Below are positions 35,501 to 48,397 of a DNA stretch of 64,000 nt, piece after piece. How positions within the stretch are numbered: the first letter of the stretch is position 1; every line of letters starts with the position of its first letter. The notes under the pieces are model-generated. The model did no database searches, was not told the DNA's origin, and saw nothing but the letters and a program-made list of their open reading frames with translations. A program made the translations under genes and the position numbers. The stretch is from Penelope pileata (taxonomy: Eukaryota; Chordata; Aves; Galliformes; Cracidae), in the NCBI GenBank assembly GCA_013396635.1, contig WBMW01001706.1, positions 780,427 through 844,426 on the forward strand. Direction: 5' to 3'.

Positions 35501-38500
35501 ACACATGTTTTATTGATCTACTTCTTTTCCAGCTCATTAAACACAGCTGCACTCAAATGATCAAGAGAGAATAACCATAAAACCCCAAGAACACCCTTCT
35601 CACAGAGGATCACAAGGAACAGCACCAGCTGCCGGCGCAGAGCCACTGCTCCACCAGCATAACCGTGCTCAGCACCTCTGCAGAAGCAAAGCCATCCACC
35701 CAGCTGATGACAAAAGTGAGAGCAACACGTAAACACCCGGAGCCTCCTCCTCCAGGAGCCTCATGCAGGTATCCCAGGTGAGCTGCAACCATTTCCCCAC
35801 ATCCCCCAGTCTGCAGAAGGCACCTGACCAGCAGACTGAAGCTCCAACTTAGATGCCTGCTGGAGACATGTTAAATAAAGACATAAAGTTACAGACAGAA
35901 ACAGCATTTCCAAAGGTTTGACAGAAGATGAAAGCAGCTCACCTCTCTGCCTCTAGCCAGCAGACCTCTGTGCCTTCTTTGCCAGTCACCCCAGTTTGCA
36001 CCCCACAAGTAAAGCACTGCCATGCAGCTTCCTTTCCTTCCCTCCCGAAGACACAGTTAGCATTAGCTCTGAAAAAACCCCTCTTTTCTGGCACAGGAAT
36101 TCACTCCCTTTGAAAGAAAATGGGACATTTGCACATCAAAACTACTCTTTTGAGCTGTTACCACAGGCAGGCATTACTGTGCTGGTTAACCTCACTTCAT
36201 ATTTTATGGTGTTGTGTTTTGCTTTTTTTTTTTTTTAAACTACAAGTTTACTTTGAAATAAGCATTAAATCAAAGACCTTGGAAAACACAGTTTTGTCCC
36301 CAGCTTTTGGCCACTCTCTCAGGTGCAACACAAAGGAACTGTACTCTGAACTTCAGTAAAAATGTTCCTGAAGTAATAGGAGAGCACATCTTCGTAACAG
36401 AGGCTGAAAGGGGAGGTCATTTACATAACACTCTCAAGCCACATTCTAAGCACTTTGGCTTTGTATGGCAGTTTCTCAACAAGAGACAAGCTCCGTCATT
36501 TTTTTACTCATAAAAGCCGACAAGATCAGAACTCCGAGTAAGTGACACAGGAATATTAAGCTAATACAAAGAGTTGCTGCAGAAGCAAAAATAAGGCAAA
36601 GCACCTGTTTCAAATCAATTACACGCTAATTTTACCCTTTAAAGAGGCTCCTGATTATTGATTAATGCAGGAAAAAAGCAGGCATTGCTATGAGTGAGCA
36701 TCTGACAAAAGCCTCTTATCAGATGGTCACAGAGATGCTTGTTCTTCACTGAGCTCAAAAGACAGGGAAATGTTCACTAATTTTTGACTGCAGTTCAAGT
36801 CAGCCACTTTGTCTGTCGTTGAATTGGTAGGAAGTATATACATGGACATTCGTTTCTTGCAGTCAATAAAAAAAAGCAAAAATTGAACAGTTGCACATTC
36901 CACAAGTTTTGCATTGTAAGCATAGGAAGTTTCAGGGTGTGATCAAATATTTTGAAATCAATGCCTTCTTTAATTGTTCGCTAAACACCCTGTGAACTTA
37001 TAACACCTGTGAAAATAGTGTGCATAAAAGCTAAAGGGAAGGCCATACATCAAAGCCAGAAAAAAGCACAATTATCAAATAAACATGTGCCTTCATCTCT
37101 CTGGACAAGTGCTCTTCTCAATGAACGTACTCAGGCCCACTCGCTGTTCTTCTGCTCCCGCTTATCACTGCTATGATAAGCTAACAGGTAACAGGTAACA
37201 GCTAACAGGTAGTTCTGGTCCTACCTGTACGCCTGAGTTCATCACCGCCTCCTTTTACCCTGTCTTTACTACAAGTTTTCCTCGTCTCTAATCCTGCAGC
37301 ATCACTTCTGTAAACCCAGGACCTGCTTTGGTCCAGCTCCCTCCAGTGCGTTCCCATCTCCTCATTTCACACTGCAACTCTGCTCTGGTCCCATTCCACC
37401 ACTAACAGGGATCAGACCATTTCCCCGCAACAGGAAAAACTGATGCTACATTTTAAAATACCTTCCTCCATTCATTTCAAGATTCAGGTTTAAACTGTCC
37501 ATGTTTAATGCAGAAGCCTTTCTCAGGACCTCCTCTCCCTTCCAACCCTGCTGCTGTACTGTAATGGCAAGCTCCTTTGCATAGCAGACAGCCTCTCAGC
37601 AGTTCTTGCTGTCAGCAACAACTATCATGCCATTCTCAACCTCAGTTAAAAAAAAACACCAAAAGCAAAAAACACATTTCTTTTCATCCTTGCTGTCATG
37701 TATTCTTTAACACGGAATATATTCAACAGCTTTTAAAGGTGCGTGGGTTTCTTTGATTTCAGCATTGCGGACCCTAACCAAACACAGCCAAATCACATTT
37801 ATTTTTATGGAATTTATTTTCCAGCTCTAGATCACACTTCCAGGGGACACCCAAGGAATCTAAGCGGGTTATTGCTGGAGATCTTTCAATTTGATTAAAT
37901 TAAAGACAACTTCCATAGAAGCACCAAGGTTCCTCCCCTCTACTGTCCACTAGAAATTTACACTCAAAGGAAAATTTTCTACAGCATCTGGGGAGGCAGA
38001 AGAAGACACTCCATGAAATCTCTAGCAATTTGACAGTGCCAATGTATCTTACGTGGAAGGCAACCAAGTGCTCCTGTGATGAATGCCAGTAAAAGACAGA
38101 CAGACAATCTTCCGCACTTTCTCAATAAATATTTAACATCAGATGCTGCTAAGGAGGTTTCCTATTACTAAGACTTCATTACTTTTACACAACATGCTAC
38201 AGGCCATTTCCTGGAATACGTAAAGTACTATACTAAATAATTAAAATTAGATTGTCCTTTTCAAAATAAGCTAGACAGATAGACTTGGTGATTCAGCTAC
38301 ATGATTTTCCTGGGTGTGTTTGCATACTCAGTATCTTGCAAAATTTTATCATCCATAAACAGCTTCTCCCAGCCATTAGGATGGGTTATTTATTCATACT
38401 TGTGCATCTATTTCAGGCCCTAACTGCAAGACAAAAATGTATACAAAACATTTTTAATGTACTATAGCGAGGCACCTAACCAGGCCTCCACCCACAGATC

Positions 38501-41500
38501 ACATTATCTACAGAAAACATGGGCCTCCCATTGTATCTTTCTGACATCAAACAACAATTAGTAAGGCTCTATTGTTTTGTGACTGCTTTTCATCAGAGAT
38601 CACCTATTTCCCTGTGGACTTACTGCTGAAGTCGCAGCGCTGTTCAGCCCTGAACTGGAGCTGCCTGACTACAAACCAGAAAGGGCAGTCCTCTGGCAAA
38701 GGACTCCCTGCATCTTCTGCTTCAAAACTTGCTCCTTTACCCCCTACATATTCCTGAAACCCAGATCCATTGGAATAACCTTATTTAAGTAAAGAATAAA
38801 TATGCTTATAAGAGATGATGGTCCAAACCATTCTAATCTCATTGATGATGTCTTCAAAAAACACTGCACTGATATTGCTGGAACTATAAATAGAAGCAAA
38901 CTGAGAAAGATTTGGCCTTCAACCTGTTGCTGTTTATGAAGTGAGCAGGCAAGGCATCCCTGAGTTCAGTGCACACACTTACACCAATGCCAGCAGTACT
39001 CCAAAAGACAGGACAGACAATCTCTATGCTTCATTCATAACCTTGAAGACATGGCACTATTTTGAACTCCCCTCCTAATGAATGAGTTATAAATGGGAAG
39101 ATACTAGAAAGAATGCGATCAGACAGGCAATGCACAGGAAATTCTATACTTAAATCAGCATACAAAATAAAAACAGAACATCATTAACTGCCTTAATTAA
39201 AAGATTATGCAATACCACTGCATCTAGTGTGGTCACATTCAGAAATGGGAAGTATTTTGCGATGAGAAAATTAGTAACAGAAGTACAAAATCCTAACACT
39301 GTAGAGCTGAAAAGCAAGTGTTACTTCAAATATACTAATTGCAGATGACATATAATGACTTATTTTTCACTTTAGTATCACGCTGTCATGTGATTTAATC
39401 CCTTTTGCCATCTGCTTTAAACAAATGGCAGTTTTATTCCCAAGAGGAAAAAAATACCTCCCTTGTGATCCACTTCCACCAAGTATCCCACAGACACTGA
39501 TATCTTACAGCAGAGCACAAAACTTGGTGTTCTGTGGTAAAAAGAGGAGACAAATCTGCTGTTATCACTTGCAGCATTAAGATGTTCACTTTTTCTATTA
39601 AATCAATGTGATTTCACACCTGGAAGATATGGGTGGTGATGTTATTCAGCTACATATTCTCATACATTTCCATTTCATTTTATTCTAAAAATAATTTGAG
39701 CACTAAACGGGCTGTGTGCTTACATATGCAGCCACCCATGCTAAAAGCAGAAGGAATACGTTGGACACAAAGGGCAACTACTCAATTTGGAATTAACTGG
39801 ATGTTCTCAATTTGACATTTACTCAATTAAAAGAGACAGAAAGTTTAAAGTAGATCAACATATCACATCTGTGCAGGAAGCTCTCTGACAGTCCTGGAGC
39901 TCCAAAGTCATGTCGTCCTCTGCTTTTAAAAGATTTCCCTCTGTTCTGTTCTCAAGTAAAAGAATGGAGGAAATTCAGTCTTTATGCAGAGCAAACAATA
40001 AAAAAAGCCACTAATAGAAATGTTGTGAAACATAGTGGAAAAACAAACTCAAAATAGGCAGAAAAGCATCTTTCCATGACATTTCACAGGCAATAGAAGG
40101 TTGATCTGCTTTTGCCTACGAAGGATGCTATTGAAACAGGAGACCAGTAAAACATGTACTGTGTAGGGTGTAATCATGTTTCAGTTCGGAGGACGAGCAA
40201 GTCCAATGCACTCGAAAGGAGCTCATACAGCAGTACAGAAATTACAGAAATTAACTGACAATGGTTACATATGAAGATGTGTGATGACTTTTTTTTCTAA
40301 GAGCTAGCTGTTATTTAACAGGTTCCCACTGATGAAAGCCATCCTACTCAACAACGTTCTCAATCTGGGATCCCATTAACTACCTCCAGAGCTGGCAGCG
40401 GTAGCTATGCTTATTTAAATAAAGCTGAGTTACTGAGCTCCAACCGTTGCCAAAATCCTGTGCTGACTTGGAACCACGGGGAAACAGCTTGTACGTTTTC
40501 AGATAGCTTGTAACACTGTAGTACAAAGCATATTTCATGTGATTTTTATCACATTTCCATCAGCTTTACATTGTACAACTCTTCTGACGTAACAGATTTG
40601 TCTCACAGAAAGACAACAAGGAAAGAACCAGGCCCATGCAGCAACACTCTCAGCTTCCCTGATACAAATATATGCAAATACTTTCATACAATGTCATTAG
40701 GCCATAACTGATGTTAAGGTAAGCCAAAAAATAATGTGTCATTCTAAACCTCAACAAATATTATGAATAGGAAAATAAAACAAATGAATTTCATCCAAAG
40801 TTTTAAGAACAGGTCCAGCAGAGCAATCAGCATTAGTACAATCTGCCTTTAGGAACAGGAAAGGCATTTCTCATAAAGGATAAAGAAAACAATTGTAGGA
40901 TACTACATATTGTTTCTGGGATCGGTTTAGGTTTTTGTTTTTTCTATGTGCCTTCAATATTTTACAACTCTTGAAACCACAATTTTTTTTTAAATAAATG
41001 AATTCTTTGTCTAAAATCAAATTATCTCATTTACTTATGTGTATGTACAAATTTTCAAACAGTACAATTTTTCAATATGTAAAAATCTTCAAAAAAGATT
41101 AAAGCTACTTCAGTCAAATACAGCCCTATTTTTTTCTCCCTGGTTTTGCATTTGGCCGTTTATGGAAGTAACAGTGTTTTCTACGGTCTCCATAAAGATT
41201 TACAGCGTTACTTTTCACTATACTGTGCATAAAGATCCCTCATGCTAACACTGCAAATGTTTGGGAAAAAAATTCTCATAATCAAGTTACGGTGTAGTTT
41301 TCCAGATCTATCAGTTTTCAACTGTATTCCTGTAGAGGCAACATCTGAATACTTAAAAAAAAAAAAAAAAAAAAGAAAGAAAAAAAGAAAAAAAAAAAAA
41401 AAAAAAAGAAAGAATGAAAGAAAGAAAAGAAAGAAAGGAAAAAAGGCAATACTATGTACTATCATGCTGTTCACTTTACAGCTTAAAATAATTAAAATTG

Positions 41501-44500
41501 CATTGATTCCTGAAATCAAAGAGGTGAATCCATACGTAAATCCTTAGGCATCACTCCGGCTAGTTAACCTGACATGTCAATTAAATGTAAGATGTAATTT
41601 ATTCAATTCTCAGTCTGGTCTGACACAAAACCTATACTTCCCCTGATTCCTAATTAGCCAAAGTGCTTGTCTTCTTTCATGCAGATAATTTCATAACCAT
41701 TTGTGTAAAGCACTAACACATTTTTCTTTCAATCATATTTTCCTCCTGTTGACTGACACACCTTTTCTAGTGAGTGTACTCGTGCCAGTTTCAGCTTTGT
41801 GGGAACTTGCCCCAAGGTCTTTACTAAAGTTCCCTCCCGTACACATAAAACAATCATATATAATCATGATGCTAGTTGTGTAAAGACATATGTCTTACCT
41901 AAGAAAATATGAATGGAAAATTGTGCATTGGAGGAATGCAGCTATTTCCATTTGGGTATATTTATGAAGCTAAACTGCATAGTATTAACCACATAGCAGA
42001 ATGCAGCATGATTAACTCCTTGACAACATGTTCAGGTGGTGTTTCTCATTAAATAATTTATGTGTTTTCTGACAGACCAGACTTCTTAGAGGATGCCTAG
42101 TAAGTCTATGAAAATTAATCAAAACCAAGAAATTCTATTTGTGTACTGAGCACACAAATGTATTATATGCAAGATCTGGCTATGCACTGTAGCCAGTACC
42201 TGGCTATTTCCAGTAAAGCATACTCAGCATTTTTTTTCTTAATTCTGTCTTATTACTTAGGACTGTTTGTGTAAAGATGATTATGAGACATTGTACATTA
42301 AGCTTGTTGAAAAATGAAGAAAAAATGTCACAACATTTTATCAATGTAAAAATATGAGAAGTTTCAGCTAGCTTTCAAATTCTTTCTAGTCTTGCCATCA
42401 TTGCATCTCTACTGGTTTCCCTTCACAACAATCAGAGCTGACTTTATCCTGCAGAAGAGTCAGGAAAAAGAGCCACAAGGCATTTCTTAAACGCTGCTGA
42501 ACTCTGAGGAAAAAGCACGGCCACAGAGCAACACAAAGGAATCTGCTTCCTAGTATGAAATATTTGTGCTATTCAGCTTGATTCCTATTGCTTAGGAATG
42601 AGTGATTTACTTCGTTTCCATGTGCAGAGCCATTTGCAGTGGCTTCAGATGCCATCTGACTTTCAGGAGGTAGCTCAGCGTTCTTCTCATACCCTGCTCC
42701 CTGTACAGCAGCCCCAGATGCATGACAGAAGCAAGCCTGAATCATGCAGACTCATGCACTGCAAGTTCAGAGCATAACATACTTTCACTCTCCAAGACAC
42801 AAAGGTGACTGTGGAATGTGATGGCACATCCCTCCTGGGGGAGGCTCCCTTCCTGACTGCTCCAGCAACATGCCGGGGGCTTCACAACACCATCTGCACC
42901 ACCACAATGCCACTAGGATTTGCTGTGCTGCTTTGCCAATGGTGCTCTGTGACTCAGCCAAGGCAGTCACTGCAGGTTTTGCAGATCTGACTTTGCCAGA
43001 GAGATGTCAGCTAGCCTGCTGCTCTTCCTCTTGGGCAGGTTTGTAGCCAGCACTGCTCCCCTGGCTGGTGGGGCTGCTGTGTTACCAGGGCAAGATCAGG
43101 ATGGCTGCACGAGGTGCTGTGACAGCAGCTGAACACACGCTGGCCTACTGTCAGCCCATTGTAGGCGAAGGGCATCTTTGCACAGAGAAGCACCACCAGC
43201 TTATCTTAGAATCAGTGCAGTTACACTGGTGCAAGCCAGTTTAATTAAACCAGATGCTCTCATGTGGGCTTAATATACAGTATCCTGGTTAGCTTGCATC
43301 TGAACGTTTGCCAGTGCAAGCTAATCCACTTCTGAGAGGTTTAAACCCACATATGTGTTCCTTTTCAAATTTGCACTAGCTTAGCTAACCTGTTACTAAA
43401 ATGGCAGCTTCACTCAAACTAGAACAAGTTTCACCAGATTATTTACGCATTTTTAGAAATATTAATCTCTTTTACTAATCAGATTGATGTGCTGATTTGG
43501 TGATTAGACTAGTCAGCTCTACCTTTGAATATAAAATGCTTTTTAGCAATCTGTATACTAAGAAAGATGTTACAGCATGGCTTCAGTGGATGCCTCAGCT
43601 GAACTGAAGCAAGTTCCTTAACGAACAACTTTTCTGTGTGAACAACTTTTAGAAGAACTTCTTCACAGTGTGGGTGACGGAGCACTGGAACATGCTGACC
43701 AGAGCGGTTGTGGAGTCTCCTTCTGTGTAGATATTCAAGACCCATCTGGATGGCCACCTGCACAACCTGCTGTAGGGAACCTGCTTTGGCAGGGGGATTG
43801 GACTCCATGACCTCTAGAGGTCCCTTCCAAGCCCTACAGTGCCGTGATCTTGTGATTCTGTGATTTGACCTAAGAATATTAAAACCATTGTACCTGTGTA
43901 TGTTTTCAACTTCCAATCCTACCTAGTTCTGCTGCCCACTGGTCTTTGCTGTGACCTGAGGAGCATGCAGTTGATACGGGGAGACAAGTCAGCCCACACT
44001 GCCAGCTGCAGAAAGATGAGGGCTTTGCACTTGCCAGTGCCACCTGGATCTCTAGGTTGAGCAGAGATCCTTTATCATTGGCCCTTATCATTTCTAGATG
44101 CTGTGTTTTTACATACTCTTCTACAACTCATCATAATGAAGACACCACATAAGATCAAATCTAGGCACAGTGCAACAGGAGAGAGAGGAAAAAATTAGAG
44201 TTTCTCATTAGTGTGGTTTTCAGTCATTCAGAGAACTCTCAATGCAATACAATGCTCAGATAGATGCTGTTTACCATTCATTTTGATAGCCACAGTCAGT
44301 AACTACCACACAATCTACCTGTCTTGTGGGGTTCTGGCAAAATAAATACAGAAGTACATAAATAAGGAAAGGTAATGCAGTAATAAGACTACTTATTGTT
44401 AAAGACGTTATCCCTTAGAAGTGATGTAATTTTCTTTACGCAGCTTTGGAGAGTCTTTCAAAATATTTTCAGTTCATTCTCAGTGAAGGAAAAAGGAAGA

Positions 44501-47500
44501 TATTATTATCTTAAGATGGTAAATCAAAAGCTGTTCTAACTGGATATCATCAAGTACTGTACCTGTGTCTTAAAGCAGGCTCTAAAATACACTGCAAACA
44601 GTAAGATTGACTTCAGCTCCCTCCCAGAAAAAAAGCCAAAAAACATTGGGAAAGGATTTGCAGAGAGCAACATATACTGAACAGATTTATGCCAACAAAG
44701 AACAGGGATATATTTTTTGCAAAGATTTTCTATGTTTGTGTTCTATTCTACTCATTTTCCCATCTATGCTCAGCAAGGTTGCAAAATGGCATGCAACTGT
44801 TTCAGCAAAATTGATTGCTTTCACCACAACTAAGCTGCTTTCCTTCCTAGGACTATTCTTTCTGAGAGGTAGCAGACTGCCTATACTACTTGTTAACTAA
44901 ATACATCGTTAATTACCATTATTAAGAGCATCCTTGTTGCTTTTGCAGGAGAAAGACATCTGCTGGTAAGAGCCAGTGGATTTCCACAGTTCATTGGTCA
45001 ACGTGGGCTGACAAGAAGCATCCACCCCGAGGTCCGCTTGATTTTCACTAGTCCTTGCTATATCCGAGTTTGAGATGCTCAGCCCATACACACCATCCTC
45101 ATAAACAAGAGGAGAATCTGATCTGTTGAGGCTGCTTAGAGACACATGTACTACAGCTTCATTTAAGTAGAATGCATTTTCGCCATGTAAGCTGTCCGAC
45201 TGATTATGTCTCATTATCTGCAGAAGGAAAAAAAAAAGATGAAAGAATTAGTTTCACCATTGTCCAGCACCAGAAGAACCCTTATACCAGGATGCCTTCA
45301 GTTAATTGCCAGACAGAATGAGGATTCATTGCACATAGCCACTTAATTTCCCAGAAGCTAACACCAAAACATGTTAAATTGGCCTTGCATTCAGTAACAA
45401 TTGGGAAACTTCTGCTTTGGCCCCTCTTAAAACACAAGAATTCTCAGCAACAATGCCTGGCCGTGCAAAACAAGCTAGGTAGCTGTCTCAGAGCGATGGT
45501 GAAAATATTGGTCTGGGAGGACAGGCTGGCTGGCAACCTCCCTGCCCCAGCTCTGCTGCTACAAAAAGAGTAATATTGGAAAATGCAGGACAGAGACAAG
45601 CCCAAGGCCTGGAGCACATTCAGGCCTTGTAGTTTACTTGAAATAAAAACATGAGATAGTCTTACATGTGACATAGTCTTACACGTGAAACAGTAGTTTA
45701 AGAACTACTTAAAGCCTGTGGCTCTTTGACACTTGGCATTTCATTATTTTGCCACTCTGCCTGTGACATTCCAGCCATCCCTGTATCCGGCTATCATCCT
45801 TCAACTTCCCCTCCTCAGAAGACTTCAAAAGTCCCACTCTTTAATGCTGATGGGCAAGTTCAGCTTTTGTTTTATCATCCACTTCCTAAGCACTGACAAA
45901 TAAATCGAAGTTTTACCACAAGTTGTACTAATCCAGTGCCTTCATTGTTTGGGTTGGGCAAGCATATATGGATAAGTCATGTTCACACCATGCTCACAAA
46001 AGCAGGATGAAAAGGAGGAGGTCAGAGGCCAATTCTTCATCTCCTTGTTCAGGCACAGGCTTAGACACCGGATGGCCACTGCCCGTTATGGGTCAGCTGC
46101 CAGCTGAAAAGCTAGGGAGGTGATGGCCTGAAGAAAGGCTCTACAATTTTTCTTGTGAAAACGACAACGTGAGGGGAAAAAAAGCTGCCTGGGTCAGTGG
46201 GCTTTGAGTCCAGGTGACTTGTTTTGATTTTCAGGTATTTTAGAGAACAGTAATGGAAACAGAGATTCTACCCAGTGCTGCAGGAACTAGTGGGCCAGAG
46301 CACGTCTGGCAGCTGAGTGCAGTCAGCCCTCTTCCTGCATACTCAACTGCAAGAAAAATTTAACCATTTTCAGTATGAAACACTTAAGCAGCCTCAAAGC
46401 CGCTTTAAACTGCATCACCTGATGATGGCCATCTCCAAGCAATTATGCTGTCCTGGCTGGAGCCACAAACCAGCCTCATTCCCTCATGAGCTGCTTGTGT
46501 CAGGGAAGCAAGATGGCTGGTGCTGGGCCTGACAGATAGAGCTTCATGGGAACCAGGCTCTTCCCACTGCTGGAGCAGCCTCTGCTCCTCACTGAAGACA
46601 GTGCTGTTGTCCAGGAGCAAGGAGAGTAGCTGAAGACCCTTCACTAAAAGCACTGCATGCCTCAAACATTACAGTAATAAGCTTTCCTACAAGAAGCAAG
46701 AGGCACGATGTATCTTGACAGAATCATAGAATCATACAATCATAGAACGGCTTGGGTTGGAAAAGACCCCAAGGACCAACAAGTTCCAGCTCCTCAGCCA
46801 CAGGCAGGGCCACAAGCCTCCAGATCTGGTACTAGATCAGGTTGCTCAGGACCCCGTCCAGCCTGGCCTTGAACACCTCCAGGGTCGGGGCATCCACAGT
46901 CTCTCTGGGCAGCTGTGCCAGCACCTCACCACTCTCTCAGTAAAGAATTTCCCCCTGACGTCCAATCTAAACCTTTCCTCCTTCAGCTTAAAACCATTCC
47001 CCCTTGTCCTAAGGTTGGCAAACACAGTTGCAAAGCAGAATGAATCACAAATTCTCACACTTCCAACTTCCATCTCTTCACAGTAATACCTATCAGTCTG
47101 ACCGTGAGCTCTCACAGGGCTCAGAGGTCAGAAGCATGCCCTTGGATATGCCTGAACCACACGCACCCTCATGACACTACCAGCCAACAGAAGCCCTGCC
47201 ATTGTGGTCCATTTTTCAGTGAACACCTCTATAGCTCTGCAGCTGAGGGTGTGGTTATGGTGGGGAAGCACATACCTCGTGGCTCCCTGCGGGCAACAGC
47301 AGGTTGCTTTGGTGACCATACTTCCACTGCCAGAGAAGCTTCTTCTGCTCTCTGATGCTGTCCCTTTCCCTCTCCAGCACTTTCTGTCCCTCCCGCAGCC
47401 TCTCCAGGTTCTGCTGGTACTCCTGCAGCTGCAGTGCCAGCCCCTGGCGGCTCTTCTCCAGCAGCTCCTCCTGGCAGTCGCAGGCCTGCTCCCGCTGCCC

Positions 47501-48359
47501 CAGCCGGCCCGCCCTTGCTTCCTGCTCCCGCTGCCGCTGCTCACATTCACGCAGCCAGCGCTGCTGCTCCTGCTGGAACTGCTGCTTGAGCCTGTCGATG
47601 TTTGCCAGCTCCTCCCTCTGCTTTTCCGAATTCCGGTATTTTTCTTGCTCCAGGAGGAGGGCTAGCCGAGAACCATGGCCACGACTGGTCTTTTCATTCT
47701 CTTGTAAGAGTAACCTATAGAGCTCTCTGTGGCTGTCCTGGATAGCTAATGCTGCCTAGACACCGCAATAAAATCAAACACAATGTTTAAATATTAGCAT
47801 TCATGCACTTCTATATTTTTGCTTAAAAGCATTTATATAAAAATGCTTCAACATCCCTTGGTATCACCGCTTAATGCTTTGGGGGAGGTTATTCCTCATG
47901 CAAGCAGAAAATTCTGTGTTCACACTTATGCTGAGAAATCTTTCTAGAAGCATTCAAGCATTTCAAGCGCTTTTAACAAGGCTTCTGGTTGGCAACTGGT
48001 GTTATTCCATATAATGTTCATGTTACAGCTGTGTGTCTCAGCTACAGCTGGAGTCCTCTTCTGTCAGATGATAAGACATATAGGAAAAACAATCTTTCAT
48101 GGTTAAAGAGGGCATTAAAGCATTGGCCTAGGGAATGCTACACTCAGCGAAGTATTCCTAACACAGACGTAGCTTATACAGAGAAAAGTGCACTGCTTCC
48201 AGTGCAGCTCACTCAGGACCTAAGGGGTCCAGTTGTTAACCTGCAGCAGTTCACTCCCACAAACATCAGTCCTACAGGCACCTGCCAACACAGCCAGGTC
48301 ATCTTACTTTTTATATGTATCTATATATCTATATATCTATATATATATATATCTATATA

Positions 48360-48397
<38 letters not shown>

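Larger units (their letters stand above)
29513..44916 (-). other. Last intron of ARHGEF28 (15.4 kb)
   Basis: It holds a CR1 fragment (43640-43864, plus), another on the minus strand (about 33391-33490), purine tracts (33502-33655, 41355-41446), an A-rich stretch (33838-33888) and a GC-rich patch (about 31890-32250). No conserved coding exon is visible, and the exon M to last-exon phase fits without one. The longest open frame in it (31274-31705, plus, 143 codons) matches nothing I recognise. Confidence 0.8.

Noticed and set aside
41208..41547. Frames of about 100 codons on both strands
   Set aside because: Driven by the poly(A)/(GAAA)n tract, giving poly-Lys or poly-Phe.
43509..43916. 135-codon minus frame
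   Set aside because: Most of it is the antisense of a CR1 3' end.
47128..47720. Frames of 121-164 codons overlapping exon L
   Set aside because: Shadows of the GC-rich coiled-coil exon in wrong frames or on the wrong strand; the true frame is on the minus strand with matched splice sites.
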